NCBI RefSeq assembly: GCF_001512295.1
Contig: NZ_LNUP01000013.1
Coordinates: forward strand, 153,615 to 217,614
Length of the DNA: 64,000 nt
Reading direction: 5' to 3'
Origin: Pseudomonas sp. EpS/L25
Lineage (GTDB): Bacteria; Pseudomonadota; Gammaproteobacteria; Pseudomonadales; Pseudomonadaceae
Shown here: positions 7,564-17,300 of the stretch, piece after piece
How the letters are laid out: each line of letters begins with the position of its first letter
How positions within the stretch are numbered: position 1 is the stretch's first letter
Notes under the pieces: model-generated
Database searches by the model: none
The model's input: the letters and a program-made list of their open reading frames with translations, nothing else
Told to the model about the DNA's origin: nothing
Program-made: the position numbers and the translations under genes

Positions 7564-10500
7564 AACATCAACCTATCAGCCTCAGGATTGTAGGGGCAAT
7601 GCCTGGCTCGCGCCGCACGTACTAACTTCCCGAGAACCACACGAAGATCCTTAAGAATATCTTTATGTCCCTTATCCCCTCCACCATACCAACCATTCTG
7701 CTCTTTACGCATCTTTATTGTCCTTACTAAAATATCAATTTGCACTGCCAAATCATAACAATTATGATCATCAGGATTACAGGAACGCGCCTCTTTTTGT
7801 TCTTCTCTATCAGGCCAACTTTCACCTCCCGCCGGAACCCATTCCGGATAAGGAACATTGATAGATGCTTGAGGACTACTATCGCGAACCTCTGGTCCAA
7901 TTGACGGATACATGTCGGCAGTAGAGCAGAGCAAGCAAGGTGCCATGTAGGGCAATATGGTACCATCCGGCGTTGCGACCCTCGGCCTTGGCGCCCTAAA
8001 GAGCCCTTTCAAATCCACATCAATAAGCGGATTACTACCTACATAAGCGTATCTATTGATACCTCCCTTTAGCCCAATCGGATCCCCCTGCACATACCGC
8101 CCAGTCTGTGGATCGTAATCCCTGAAGTAGTTGTAGTGCAGCCCCGTCTCCGCATCCCAGTACTGCCCCGGAAAGCGCAGCGGATTGTCGATCAGCGAGC
8201 GACTGACGCGAGTGGCGCCAAAGACCTGGGCGGTGGCCTGCCAGGTCAGGGTGCCGCGTTTGTCGAAGGCCACTTCCGGGGTGCCGAGGTGGCTGGTGCC
8301 GAAGTAGCTCACCGTCCAGGCGCCACTGTCCTTGCGCTTGGCGCGGGTGAATAGTGGCTGGCTCATCCAGGCGGCGGTGGGGTCGTAGCCGTATTCCTGG
8401 ATCAGTGCCCCTGTCGCCGAGTATTCCGCTGCAAGGCCTTGCTGGTTATAGAGGTAGAAGGTAGTGAGCCCTTGGTCGGGCAGGGTCTTGCTGAGGCGAC
8501 GCCCCAGGGGGTCGTAGCGGTAGGTGGCCACCAGGGTGGCATTCTTGCGCACCTCGGCCAGGCGGCCGCGGCTGTCGTAGCGGTAGGTCCAGTAGGGGCT
8601 GGCGCTCCCTTGGGCCAGGGTGCCATTGGCCTGAAGGGTGCCCTGTTCGAGCAGGTGGCCGTCCTGGTCGTAGCGGTAACCGATGCCGTTGCGGCTGACC
8701 AGTTGGTTGAAGGCGTTGTAACGCCAGCGGCTCGGGTCCAGTTCGGCCGTGGTCGCTTGCTGATCCAGGCGGTTGCCGACGCCATCGTAGGCGTAGGCTT
8801 CGGCGGTACGGCCATCGCCGCTGGGGTAGCGCGCCTCGGTCAGGTGGTAGCGGGTGTCGTACTGGTAGCGGGTGTCGCCCTGGGGGCTACCGAGGGTGAC
8901 GAGGTTGCCGGCGGCGTCGTAGGTGTAGCGGTAGTCGAGCAGCGTCCTGCCTGCTGGGTCCTTCAGGGTGCGCAGGACTTGGCGCAGCAGGCCGTCGTAG
9001 GTGAGTTCCCAGGCGCTGCCGCCGGGAAAGAGCACGGCGCGTGGGGTGAGCCAGGCATAGTCCTGGTAGCTGAGGGTGCCTTCGCTGGGCAGGCTGAGGG
9101 CGGCCAGTTGGCCGTGGGCGGTGTAGCGGTAGTCGTAGGTCTGGTCTTCCGGGTTGGTGTAGCCCGTCACCCGGCCATTGGCGTCGTAGCGGTAGCTGAA
9201 GGTCTTGCTGAAGGCGGTGGGCGCGCTCTTGTAGGTGACGGTGGTGGCGGTGAGCCGGCCCAGTGCATCGTAGGTGTAGGCGCCGCGGCTGGTTTCGTCT
9301 TCGTAGCTGGCGAGCAGGCCCAGCTCATCGTAGCCGTACTGGGTGGTGGTTTCGCTGTTCTGGAAGGCTTGCCGCGTCTCGATCAGGCGGTTGTCGCGGT
9401 CGTACTGGTAGCGGTAGGTGCGTCCGTCGGGGCTGGTTTCCTGGGTGAGGTTGCCGACCGCATCGTAGGCGTACAGGCGGGTGGTATTGCCTGCGCTGCT
9501 GTCTCCCACTTGCGTTTCGCTAATGAGTCGGTCGAGGGCATCGTAGCGGTACCGGGTGATACGGCCCTCGGGGTCGGTGACCTGGGCCAGGTTGCCTTGG
9601 GCGTCGTAGGCGAAGCGGGTGATGCCGCCCGCTGCGTCGGTCTCGGAGACCAGCTGCTGCAGGAGGTTATAGCTGCGTTGCTGGGCGTTATCGGCGGGAT
9701 CACGGCGACGCTCGACCAGGCCATCACGGCGGTAGTCCCACTGTTCGAGGCGCGTCTGGGTCGTCTCGAGGCTGGCGAACTGTTGCCGCTGCGCGGTCAG
9801 GCGGTTGCGGGCGTCATATCGATAGCTGTCCTGGGTGGTATTGGGGTAGCGGATCTGGCTCAGGCGTTCCTGGTCGTACTGGAAGAGCGTCTGGTTGCCG
9901 AGTTCGTCCACATCCGCCTTGCGGCGGCCACGCTCGTCGTATTGGTACTGGCGGGTGTTGCCCAGGGCATCGACGACTTCGGTGAGCTGTTGCGAGGCGT
10001 CGTAGCGGAACAGGCGTTTGGCCTGGAGGGCGTCGGTCAGGCTGAGCGGCTGACCTGCGGCATTGAGTTCGAGGGTGGTGGTGCTGCCATTGGGCAGGGT
10101 GGTCGAGATGCTTTGTCCCAGGGCATCGTAGGTGTAGCGCGTTTCCCGGCCTAGGGGCGTCTTGGCGGTGAGGCGATTGCCGACAGGGTCGTAGGTGCTG
10201 AGCCAGACGTGTCCCAGGGCGTCGGTGCGCTGGGTCGGGTTGCCCAACACGTCGTAGGTGTAGCGCGTTTCGTGGCCGAGGGGATCCTGGACGGAGGTGC
10301 GGTTGCCCTGGACGTCATAGGCATAGGCCCAGCGGTTGCTGCTACTCCCGGACGCCGAGGGACGCAGTTCCTGGACGATCTGGCCAAAGGCGTCGTAGCG
10401 ATAGTCGAGGGTCAGGGCCTCGGCGCTATCCGCCGCGCGGATCACCTGTTGCAGGTTGCCTTGGGCGTCATAGCGGTAGCGCGTAACGCTCCCCACTTCA

Positions 10501-11756
10501 TCCTTGAGCTCGGTGAGCAGGTTGGAGGTAGGGTCGTAGCGGCGGGTCTGCTCGCCCCCATCGGCATACTGGACGCGGGTGACCTGGCCCAGTCGGTTGT
10601 AGTCGGTGACGGTCTTGTTGCCGTGGGCGTCCTGCTCGATCATCTGGGCGATGTAGGGGGAAGGCGCCCGCCCCTGGCGCTCGGACATCTCGCGGGTGAC
10701 GGCCAGGCTGCGGCCCGTGATCCGGTAGGCTTCGGCGAGCTTGGCGACATCGCTGGAGCGATCCGAGAGCAGATAGGTTCGGCTCAGCTGGGTTTCGCCG
10801 TTCACCGCGCGCCGGACCAGTTGGCCCAGGCGGTCATGCCAGGTTTCTTCGATCAGCCCGGACTGGTCTACCTGACGCACATAGAAGAGTTCGGTGTTCT
10901 GGTCGAAGCCGTAGGTGTAGGTGTAGGTGCGGCCGTCGGGCAGGCGATATTCCCGAACGCTGCCCTTGTTGACCAAGACATAGGTGGTGCGCTGCCCGAG
11001 GGGATCGGTGTAGCCGGCCAGGCCGTTGCCGTCGTAAAGGTAGAGCCAGCGTTGCCCACGGACATCGGTCACGGCGCTGAGGTTGTCGCCGCTGTATTCG
11101 TAGGTGACCTTGCGACCGCTGTAGTCCTGCAGGCGGACGAGCTGGTTGCCTTCATAGGTCAGGGTGATCACAGCTTTGCCGTTGTGATCCTTGACCGTGA
11201 CGATGCGGCCCTGGGCATCCCGCTCGACGCTGACGGTGACGCCATTGCGTTGGCTGTAGCTCGTCATCCGACCCTGGGCATCGTAGGTGATGCTGTTGCC
11301 GGCGGCGTCCTGCCAGCGATAGCCGGCCAGGCCGCGTTGCAGGGCGACCAGGGTACGCCTGGGCATGTTGTTGAAGGTGACGTCCTGCCCCCGCACGGTG
11401 CTGCTGGCCCGCAGGTAGGTCTGCGCCGCCCGGATCACCGCATAGGGGCGGTCGGCATTGATGGAATCCGCCGCGCCCTGGGGGGCGCTGGGGTCGGCCG
11501 CGCCCAGTACCTGCAGATCCGCCCAGCGCTCGTTCCATACCCATTGGCCGTCTTTCCAGGTCCGCAGGATGCGGATGGGCCCACCGATGGCCTGTACCTG
11601 GAGATCGAGCACCTCCAGTTGCAGGGCTTCGGTGTTGTAGTGCGGCGGCGCGTACTGATGGTCCAGCCCTGGCGCCGCCAGGAGCGATGGGGCGACCAAG
11701 AGCAGCAGGCTGAGCAGCAGCCAACGGTAGAGCAGGCCAAGGCCCTCGATGTTCAT
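7560..11756 (-). CDS. Rhs/YD-repeat protein with Sec signal peptide and variable C-terminal tip
   Basis: 1398 residues from ATG 11756, chosen because a strong AAGGAGA ribosome site precedes it; the frame is open further upstream but has no such site. A signal peptide (about residues 1-30, LLLSLLLLVAPSLLAA) is followed by an N-terminal domain, then dozens of YD repeats (for example YRYDAQGN, YTYDALGR) that should form the Rhs beta cocoon. The core closes with the conserved DPIGLKGGINRYAYVGSNPL at about residue 1225. The last 145 or so residues are a unique tip with several cysteines (CLLC, HNC, RHCPYNPEAD) and a helical stretch IDILVRTIKMRK. I do not recognise the tip; a toxic activity is inferred. 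There is no PAAR or VgrG-linked N-terminus, so Sec export fits better than type VI secretion. Composition drops to AT-rich near the end of the core, marking the tip-swap junction. Confidence 0.9.
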   Translation of the reverse strand: MNIEGLGLLYRWLLLSLLLLVAPSLLAAPGLDHQYAPPHYNTEALQLEVLDLQVQAIGGPIRILRTWKDGQWVWNERWADLQVLGAADPSAPQGAADSINADRPYAVIRAAQTYLRASSTVRGQDVTFNNMPRRTLVALQRGLAGYRWQDAAGNSITYDAQGRMTSYSQRNGVTVSVERDAQGRIVTVKDHNGKAVITLTYEGNQLVRLQDYSGRKVTYEYSGDNLSAVTDVRGQRWLYLYDGNGLAGYTDPLGQRTTYVLVNKGSVREYRLPDGRTYTYTYGFDQNTELFYVRQVDQSGLIEETWHDRLGQLVRRAVNGETQLSRTYLLSDRSSDVAKLAEAYRITGRSLAVTREMSERQGRAPSPYIAQMIEQDAHGNKTVTDYNRLGQVTRVQYADGGEQTRRYDPTSNLLTELKDEVGSVTRYRYDAQGNLQQVIRAADSAEALTLDYRYDAFGQIVQELRPSASGSSSNRWAYAYDVQGNRTSVQDPLGHETRYTYDVLGNPTQRTDALGHVWLSTYDPVGNRLTAKTPLGRETRYTYDALGQSISTTLPNGSTTTLELNAAGQPLSLTDALQAKRLFRYDASQQLTEVVDALGNTRQYQYDERGRRKADVDELGNQTLFQYDQERLSQIRYPNTTQDSYRYDARNRLTAQRQQFASLETTQTRLEQWDYRRDGLVERRRDPADNAQQRSYNLLQQLVSETDAAGGITRFAYDAQGNLAQVTDPEGRITRYRYDALDRLISETQVGDSSAGNTTRLYAYDAVGNLTQETSPDGRTYRYQYDRDNRLIETRQAFQNSETTTQYGYDELGLLASYEDETSRGAYTYDALGRLTATTVTYKSAPTAFSKTFSYRYDANGRVTGYTNPEDQTYDYRYTAHGQLAALSLPSEGTLSYQDYAWLTPRAVLFPGGSAWELTYDGLLRQVLRTLKDPAGRTLLDYRYTYDAAGNLVTLGSPQGDTRYQYDTRYHLTEARYPSGDGRTAEAYAYDGVGNRLDQQATTAELDPSRWRYNAFNQLVSRNGIGYRYDQDGHLLEQGTLQANGTLAQGSASPYWTYRYDSRGRLAEVRKNATLVATYRYDPLGRRLSKTLPDQGLTTFYLYNQQGLAAEYSATGALIQEYGYDPTAAWMSQPLFTRAKRKDSGAWTVSYFGTSHLGTPEVAFDKRGTLTWQATAQVFGATRVSRSLIDNPLRFPGQYWDAETGLHYNYFRDYDPQTGRYVQGDPIGLKGGINRYAYVGSNPLIDVDLKGLFRAPRPRVATPDGTILPYMAPCLLCSTADMYPSIGPEVRDSSPQASINVPYPEWVPAGGESWPDREEQKEARSCNPDDHNCYDLAVQIDILVRTIKMRKEQNGWYGGGDKGHKDILKDLRVVLGKLVRAARARHCPYNPEADRLML

Positions 11757-11769
11757 CCCTTTCTCCTTG

Positions 11770-11845
11770 TCAGTCCCCGTCCGTGGGGGGACTGCTCGAT
11801 CAACTGAGGCTGCAGCCGATACGGGCTGCAGCAGCCAAGCAACAA
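11770..11845. repeat. Two short hairpins upstream of the Rhs gene
   Basis: Two inverted repeats lie between the Rhs ribosome site and the IS fragment. One has arms AGTCCCC and GGGGACT around 11772-11792. The other has arms GCTGCAG and CTGCAGC around 11813-11838. They would be in the 5' leader of the Rhs message or in its promoter. Neither has a U-tract in the Rhs direction, so I do not call a terminator. A role in leader structure is possible but unproven. Confidence 0.4.
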
Positions 11846-11890
11846 CGTCCTTAGTGAGCCGAGCCGTTAGGGCCGGAGCACGATTCGCAA

Positions 11891-12016
11891 TCAGGTGGAG
11901 GTGGGCAATGCTTGGCACTGCTCAAGGGGGTGGGCCGGGGAATGAAACCCCTTCCAGCGATCCCACATCAACGCTTTCTGGCTTTCGGTGTAGTAGATCC
12001 GAGGTCTTTGTTTCAT
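11891..12016 (-). mobile_element. IS30-family transposase N-terminal fragment
   Basis: From ATG 12016 the minus strand reads MKQRPRIYYTESQKALMWDR, which I recognise as the N-terminus of an IS30-family transposase common in Pseudomonas. After about 22 codons the similarity is lost (WKGFHSPAHPLEQC) and a stop follows at 11891. The 45 bases upstream (about 12017-12062) look like the element's left end and leader. Only this end survives; the break lies near 11947. The fragment sits in the 456-base gap between the Rhs gene and the DUF4062 gene, which otherwise holds no gene I can support. It is evidence of past insertion and deletion at this junction. Confidence 0.65.
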
Positions 12017-12212
12017 CTGCAACACCCTCCTGCTTACGCAGGATTTAGTGTGTTGCGTTCACCGGTTGAATCCACAACCCAAAGCAGACGTTCGCATTGG
12101 CAGAAATCGGCTAAAAGTAGAGTGTCCTCAAGCAGAAGAAGTCCAAAAGCGCGTTGACCATCTTGGCGTAGATTTCTGCATTTCATTAGCCCGAAGGCTA
12201 GCTAGCAAGTCT

Positions 12213-13256
12213 CTAGGAAAGCTTGCGTCCAATTCGGAACAAAGCGTCTTCCAGCCACTGGTTGAAAACGCCCTGCGATGCTGGAATTAGCAGTTTTCTT
12301 TCCTCAATGTTTTTCTCACTGCGGTAAGGCATGGAGATCGACGAGGCAGGAGTGATCGGCGGCTCTGCGTAGACTTGATGAGAAACTCCGTAGATCCCCA
12401 GCTGGAACCAGCCTCCCTTACCTCGGCTAATCAAACTAAAAGCTTCTTCCGCAAAGCGTTTTAGCCGGCTGGGCGAGATGTAATAGGAGGCAAAATATTC
12501 GCCGCCCTTTCCTGGGGCTGCCAGAGGAATAGAGAGCCAGCTCATCCCATTATCGTGATGCCGCCAAGAGGCCTCCTCCGCGTCTAGGCCGGTGACGTCT
12601 CCCTCGTTAAATGACTTGTAACCGCCTTTGATAGAAACCAAGCCCGCCTGAGAAAGCTTGATAAAGAATTCATCATGCTGGGTGTGCATGGAACGCAATG
12701 TACCGGAGAGAATGGGCTGCGGCAGAAACACTAGCTCGAGGCGATCTTCACGAGGCCGGCTATTCCAATTTCGGCTGTTGCTACGATTCTGCAGGTGCTG
12801 AACGAACTCCTGTTCGGAAATGGCACTGCGAGCGGCTGCAAGTTGGCTTAGCCCCTGGATGATTTTGTCTGAGAGATCGCGATCATCTGTGAAGGTGGAG
12901 CGGAAAAGGCCGTCGACGTAATCGGAAACCTCCCAGTGGAAGCGCTTTTGGTCATCCTCGACCGGAACCTCTTCCAGAAAAGCCAGGATTGGCTTATTGG
13001 CAGCTTTGGCGCGATGGAATTCCTGCTGAGTGACGGACTCACCTGTGTGAGTTTTGAAGCCGAAGTCCGCGCCTAGAATCAGCACCACTACATCAGCGTG
13101 GTCAACCTCAGTCATGCATGCAACTTCAGAGGAATAGGGTCTGGCGCCAAAATCCTCACACATCACTGGGGTGTGCCCCAACAGAGAAACTGCTTTTTTG
13201 GCAGCCGCACGATAGTGCTCAAAATTACGTACTACAGAACTGATAAACACGTTCAT
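12213..13256 (-). CDS. DUF4062 (TIR-like) domain protein, candidate defence gene
   Basis: 347 residues from ATG 13256, the start of the conserved domain (MNVFISSVVRNFEHYRAAA); an upstream in-frame ATG at 13301 gives 15 extra residues without homology. Residues 1-100 match the DUF4062 pattern: FISS at the N-terminus, a predicted Rossmann-like fold, ADVVVLILGADFG at about residue 61-73, then the EF/AKAANKPILAFLEE segment. DUF4062 is related to TIR-type folds and is often the N-terminus of STAND-type or other conflict proteins. Residues about 180-347 form a second domain I do not recognise, possibly a sensor. No membrane span. Neighbours are an IS fragment and a recombinase, consistent with a mobile defence gene. 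Activity is inferred. Confidence 0.75.
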   Translation of the reverse strand: MNVFISSVVRNFEHYRAAAKKAVSLLGHTPVMCEDFGARPYSSEVACMTEVDHADVVVLILGADFGFKTHTGESVTQQEFHRAKAANKPILAFLEEVPVEDDQKRFHWEVSDYVDGLFRSTFTDDRDLSDKIIQGLSQLAAARSAISEQEFVQHLQNRSNSRNWNSRPREDRLELVFLPQPILSGTLRSMHTQHDEFFIKLSQAGLVSIKGGYKSFNEGDVTGLDAEEASWRHHDNGMSWLSIPLAAPGKGGEYFASYYISPSRLKRFAEEAFSLISRGKGGWFQLGIYGVSHQVYAEPPITPASSISMPYRSEKNIEERKLLIPASQGVFNQWLEDALFRIGRKLS

Positions 13257-13301
13257 AGCAGTCCCCATCACTAATAGGTCACATCCGTTTCGCCTCATCA
13301 T

Positions 13302-13474
13302 ACCGGCTGCTTTACTCGAAGTGACAGCTGTCGAAAAAAGCTAGCCGCTGAATAGCCCCCGATTTCGCGGATACTGACAGATCTTGGCCGCCAGCGGCCC
13401 TACGGCGATACGGTAGCTTAGGGTCGCTTCTGGCCGGATAGCGACGGCCCCGCAGCCGTCGCCAGGTCATGCGG
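13302..13474. other. Intergenic spacer with one arm of an inverted repeat
   Basis: The spacer between the DUF4062 gene and the recombinase gene contains GGTCGCTTCTGGCCG at 13422-13436. A nearly perfect inverted copy lies at 14186-14201 on the far side of the recombinase gene. No gene or terminator is evident. Confidence 0.4.
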
Positions 13475-14095
13475 CTATACCTCTGTCTGTTCGGCCATCT
13501 TCAGAGCGTCGTCTACCTCGATGCCAAGGTACCTGACAGTGCTTTCCAGCTTCGTATGGCCCAGTAGGAGCTGTACGGCCCTGAGGTTCTTTGTCCTGCG
13601 GTAGATCAGCGACGCCTTGGTTCGCCGCAGGGTATGGGTTCCGTACAAGGTTGGATCCAAACCAATCGCTGTCACCCAGGCTTTGACGATCCGTGCGTAC
13701 TGCCGGGTGGAAATATGCTCGGAGTAGGCAAGTCTACTTGGGAACAGGAAGTTCTCGCTTCGAAGCTCGGCATGGCGTATCCAAGCCTCCACCGCTGAGC
13801 GTGTCTGCTCTGTGATCTCAAACTGCACCGGACGATGAGTTTTTAGCTGCATCACGATAGCTCTCGGTGAGACGTGCTCCCCGTGGGCTATGTCCCGCAC
13901 GCGCAGCCTGGTGAGGTCACAGGCGCGCAGCTTGCTATCGATTGCCAGGTCAAAGCGAGCCAAGTCCCTGGTTTTCTGCGCAAGCTGGAGTCTGATGCGG
14001 ATAGCCCAGATATCCCTTATCCGTAGCGGGGCTTTCTGACCAACGAGCTTTCCCTTGTTCCAAGGCTCGTGTCTGAAGACTGATATCGCTTTCAT
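13475..14095 (-). CDS. Standalone tyrosine recombinase (short integrase)
   Basis: 206 residues with a strong GAGGAGA ribosome site before ATG 14095. The catalytic set of a tyrosine recombinase is present in order: Arg in SKLRACDLTRLRV (about residue 57), Lys in the beta hairpin MQLKTHRPVQF, HTLRRTK (His and Arg box), then LLGHTKLESTVRYLG with the second His and the nucleophile Tyr. The N-terminal SAM-like core-binding domain of XerC/phage integrases is short or missing, so this is a compact catalytic-domain form. It diverges from the YobI-like NTPase gene and is flanked by inverted repeats, suggesting that it mobilises neighbouring DNA. Its own attachment sites are not identified. Confidence 0.88.
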   Translation of the reverse strand: MKAISVFRHEPWNKGKLVGQKAPLRIRDIWAIRIRLQLAQKTRDLARFDLAIDSKLRACDLTRLRVRDIAHGEHVSPRAIVMQLKTHRPVQFEITEQTRSAVEAWIRHAELRSENFLFPSRLAYSEHISTRQYARIVKAWVTAIGLDPTLYGTHTLRRTKASLIYRRTKNLRAVQLLLGHTKLESTVRYLGIEVDDALKMAEQTEV

Positions 14096-14185
14096 GGCTT
14101 GTTCTCCTCAGTGAGGGAGTACAAGCATGGGCCAGACCATGGGACGGAGCTATCCGACCCATCATCCGGCCGCCGAGGCGGAAAC

Positions 14186-14201
14186 GGCCAGAAGCGGACC
14201 G
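14186..14201. repeat. Inverted repeat arm flanking the recombinase gene
   Basis: CGGCCAGAAGCGGACC here is the inverse of GGTCGCTTCTGGCCG at 13422-13436 apart from one extra base. The pair brackets the recombinase gene with about 750 bases between arms. It may be a recombinase recognition site or a relic of transposition. Confidence 0.4.
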
Positions 14202-14362
14202 TGACGCCCGCTCGTAGCATTCAAGCAGTTGCCATAGTCGCCGATAACTCAGGGTATGAATGTTATCTACGAATGCGAGCGCATCAGTACCAGGGGATAC
14301 GTTCGGTATTTGGCAAAATTTGTGACATTGCTGCGAACAAGGAAATATCGTCAGGAGAACAT

Positions 14363-17300
14363 GTGGTCTTTCATTTTTTGCACGCCATAGGTAGACATTT
14401 TCGGAGCAGCTTCTGTTTTGAACAGGAGCCTGCCAAGGAACCGTGGAAGCTGGTCCCACTTACCCCTAAGTACCTAGCGGAAGAGCATGGTGGCTATGCT
14501 GCCGCTATCGAAGCTGCGATAGCGGACGATCAAATTCGCAACATAGCGTTATCTGGCAACTACGGAGTCGGTAAGAGCAGCATCTTGCGGGAAGTCGCGC
14601 GGCGGCAGGACAATCGTATCGTGGAACTTTCGCTCTCTACGCTTGCGCCTATCGAGCTGTCCCAGCTTGATGATTCGGTGCCTATCCAGGCCACAACCCC
14701 GACTAACCGCATCCAGCAGGAGATCGTCAAACAGCTGCTCTATCGAGAATACCCAAGCAGAACCCCTGGCTCACGCTTCCGACGTATTGAGCGTTTTCAA
14801 TGGTGGCGGGCTATCGGAACGTCGGTACTGCTGGGTTTTGTCTTTGCCGTAATCTTCCTGCTGACTGGATGGACGGCGCAGATCGCCTCCGTGTTCAAGC
14901 CATATGTAGATAGTGGTGTTTGGGCCCACACAGCCATCTGGAGCGCGGCGGCGCTCGTTACCCTACTCGTAAGTTGGTTACTCTATGGGAAGCTGCGTAT
15001 CAGGCACTTCTCGGCAGGACCGGCAACTGTCACGCTCGACGACAGCTCCGTTTCGTACTTTGACCAATATCTCGACGAGATCGTTTACTTCTTTGAGGTT
15101 TCGGATCGCGATGTTGTCATCTTTGAGGACATCGACCGGTTCAACGACTCACACATCTTCGAGACTCTCCGGGCGCTGAACACTTTGCTTAACGTCTCAC
15201 CTCAGATCAAAAAGCCGATCCGCTTTATTTATGCCATTAAAGACAGCATCTTCGACCGCATCGGCCTCGAGGCTGACGGCCGCAAGCGTGATGCAGAAGT
15301 GCTGGCGACGGGCGATCCGGCACAGGTCGAGGCTGTACGTTCCAACCGCACGAAATTCTTCGATCTGGTCATCCCGGTGGTTCCCTTTATTACGCATCGA
15401 AGCGCGCGCAACTTGGCTGTACAGCTACTTGCTCAGATCGAGCATGAGGTAGCTCCGGAGCTACTCGACTTAGCGGCGCAGTATGTCCCTGATATGCGGC
15501 TGCTCAAGAACGTTCGCAACGAATTCATCGTCTTCCGCGACCGAATCTTCTCCGGCGACGGCGAGCAGCTCAACCTGAGTGAAACCGACCTGTTTGCGAT
15601 GATGCTCTATAAGAGCACGCACCTCGCTGACTTCGAAACAATCCGGCTTGGAAAGAGCAAGTTGGACATACTATACAAGCTCAGCCGTGATTTGGTGACT
15701 GAGAACATCAAGCGAATCGAAGGCGAACTTCGCCTGCTTCACCAGCGAATCGGACGGATCAACGGGGCCGCCCCCCGCAGCATCCAATTGGGCGAGCGCC
15801 TGCTAGCGCATGTGCAGCGTACAGCTCAGGCTGTGGGCTTCCAGACCCAGTATTCTACCTACTCCCTCGCGCACGCAAACATCTCCCCGGAGGACCTCAA
15901 GGGCGAGGAATTCTGGAAAAACTTTGTCTCGCCAGACGTAGATTCGCCACTCCAATGGAGTAACAACAACAACTACCGTCAGACGATGTCGTTCACTCGT
16001 GACAGTCTGGTGGCTGCGCTTGATGATCCCCTCGACGCCGACAGCTGGAGCGAAGCGGATCGTAATGCGCTCACCGAGCAGATCGATGAAAAGACGGGCG
16101 ACATCAAGTTCCTGCGAAGCGCCGATTTTGGCGATCTCCTGAGACGACCGGAGTTCTTAGTCGAGTACGAGGGTAGCAAGCAGTCCTTCGAGGCTATTGC
16201 CAAGACGATCTTGAGACCAGGCTTGGCCTACCAGATCGTCCGTGCTAGCTACATCAACCGCAACTTCACACTCTACACCTCAACCTTCCATGGTGATCGC
16301 GTGGGTTCCGCTGCCACGAACTTCATCATCCACCACGTTGACCGAGATCTGATGGACGTGCACTTCGAGCTTGCTCCGGAGGACGTGGACGCAGTTGTCC
16401 GTGAGCGAGGCAAGAATGCGCTGAAGGAACCTGCGCTTTACAACATCGCCATCCTCGACCGTCTTTTGGCAACAGACGTCTACACGGCCGACATCATGAT
16501 CCGCTCCCTGGTAGGCCTCGGGGAGAGTCAGCTAGGTTTTCTGCAGGCGTACCTCGCCGCGGGGAACGAGCGCAAACGGTTTACCGAACGCTTCACGGTC
16601 GTGTCCACACGAGTGCTTACCTATCTCGTAAGCCAGGCAGACCTGGACGAGGCTTCACGGCTAGAGCTGGTGGATGTGGCACTAGCCTACCTGCCGCTGT
16701 CGAAGCAGCGGATAGATTCTGCCGTTTCCTCGTATCTGATGGCGCACTACTCCGAGCTCACGGCACTTAGCTCCGATGCGACCACGCTGGCCCAGGCCGA
16801 ACGTATCACTGTGCTCTTCGGGGACGCCGGCGTCACCGTGCCTTGCCTGGAACCGCTTAGCCAGCAGGTACGTTCGTTGTTCGTGTCACGCAACTTGTAT
16901 GAAATCACGTACGAGAACCTCGTAATCGCTATCGACAACGCGGCAACCGTGGCGCTCGACGTCATCCGTGCTGGGAGCGAGACGGTGTACGACTACGTAC
17001 TAGAAAATTTGAGCAAGTACTTGGACGCGATTAATGGCGCGTCCGCGACGATAGATGCGAATGAGCACTTCATCGCGGTGATTGAGGATGTGCTCGCACA
17101 TGAAGCAGCTCTCCTTGATGATGTGATCGAGCGTGCTGCTCCGGATTGTGAGGCTGCAGATCTCTCGGAGGTCTCTAAAGGTGCGTGGCCGACATTGGCC
17201 GAACATAGGCGCGTCCCAGCAACGTTCAGTAACGTCAGCCGCTACGTCGAAACTTTCGGGTCGGTCGATGCGCAGCTAGCGAACATCTTGAAGGCCGCCG

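Noticed and set aside
10209..11807. Long plus-strand frames (up to 571 residues, also 8439-10154) opposite the Rhs gene
   Set aside because: The repetitive V/G/A-rich translation mirrors the YD repeats; real coding signal and ribosome site are on the minus strand.
14099..14362. N-terminal extension of the YobI-like NTPase to 14099
   Set aside because: No family similarity in the extra 88 residues, no good ribosome site, and it includes the inverted repeat; GTG 14363 has a clear GGAG.
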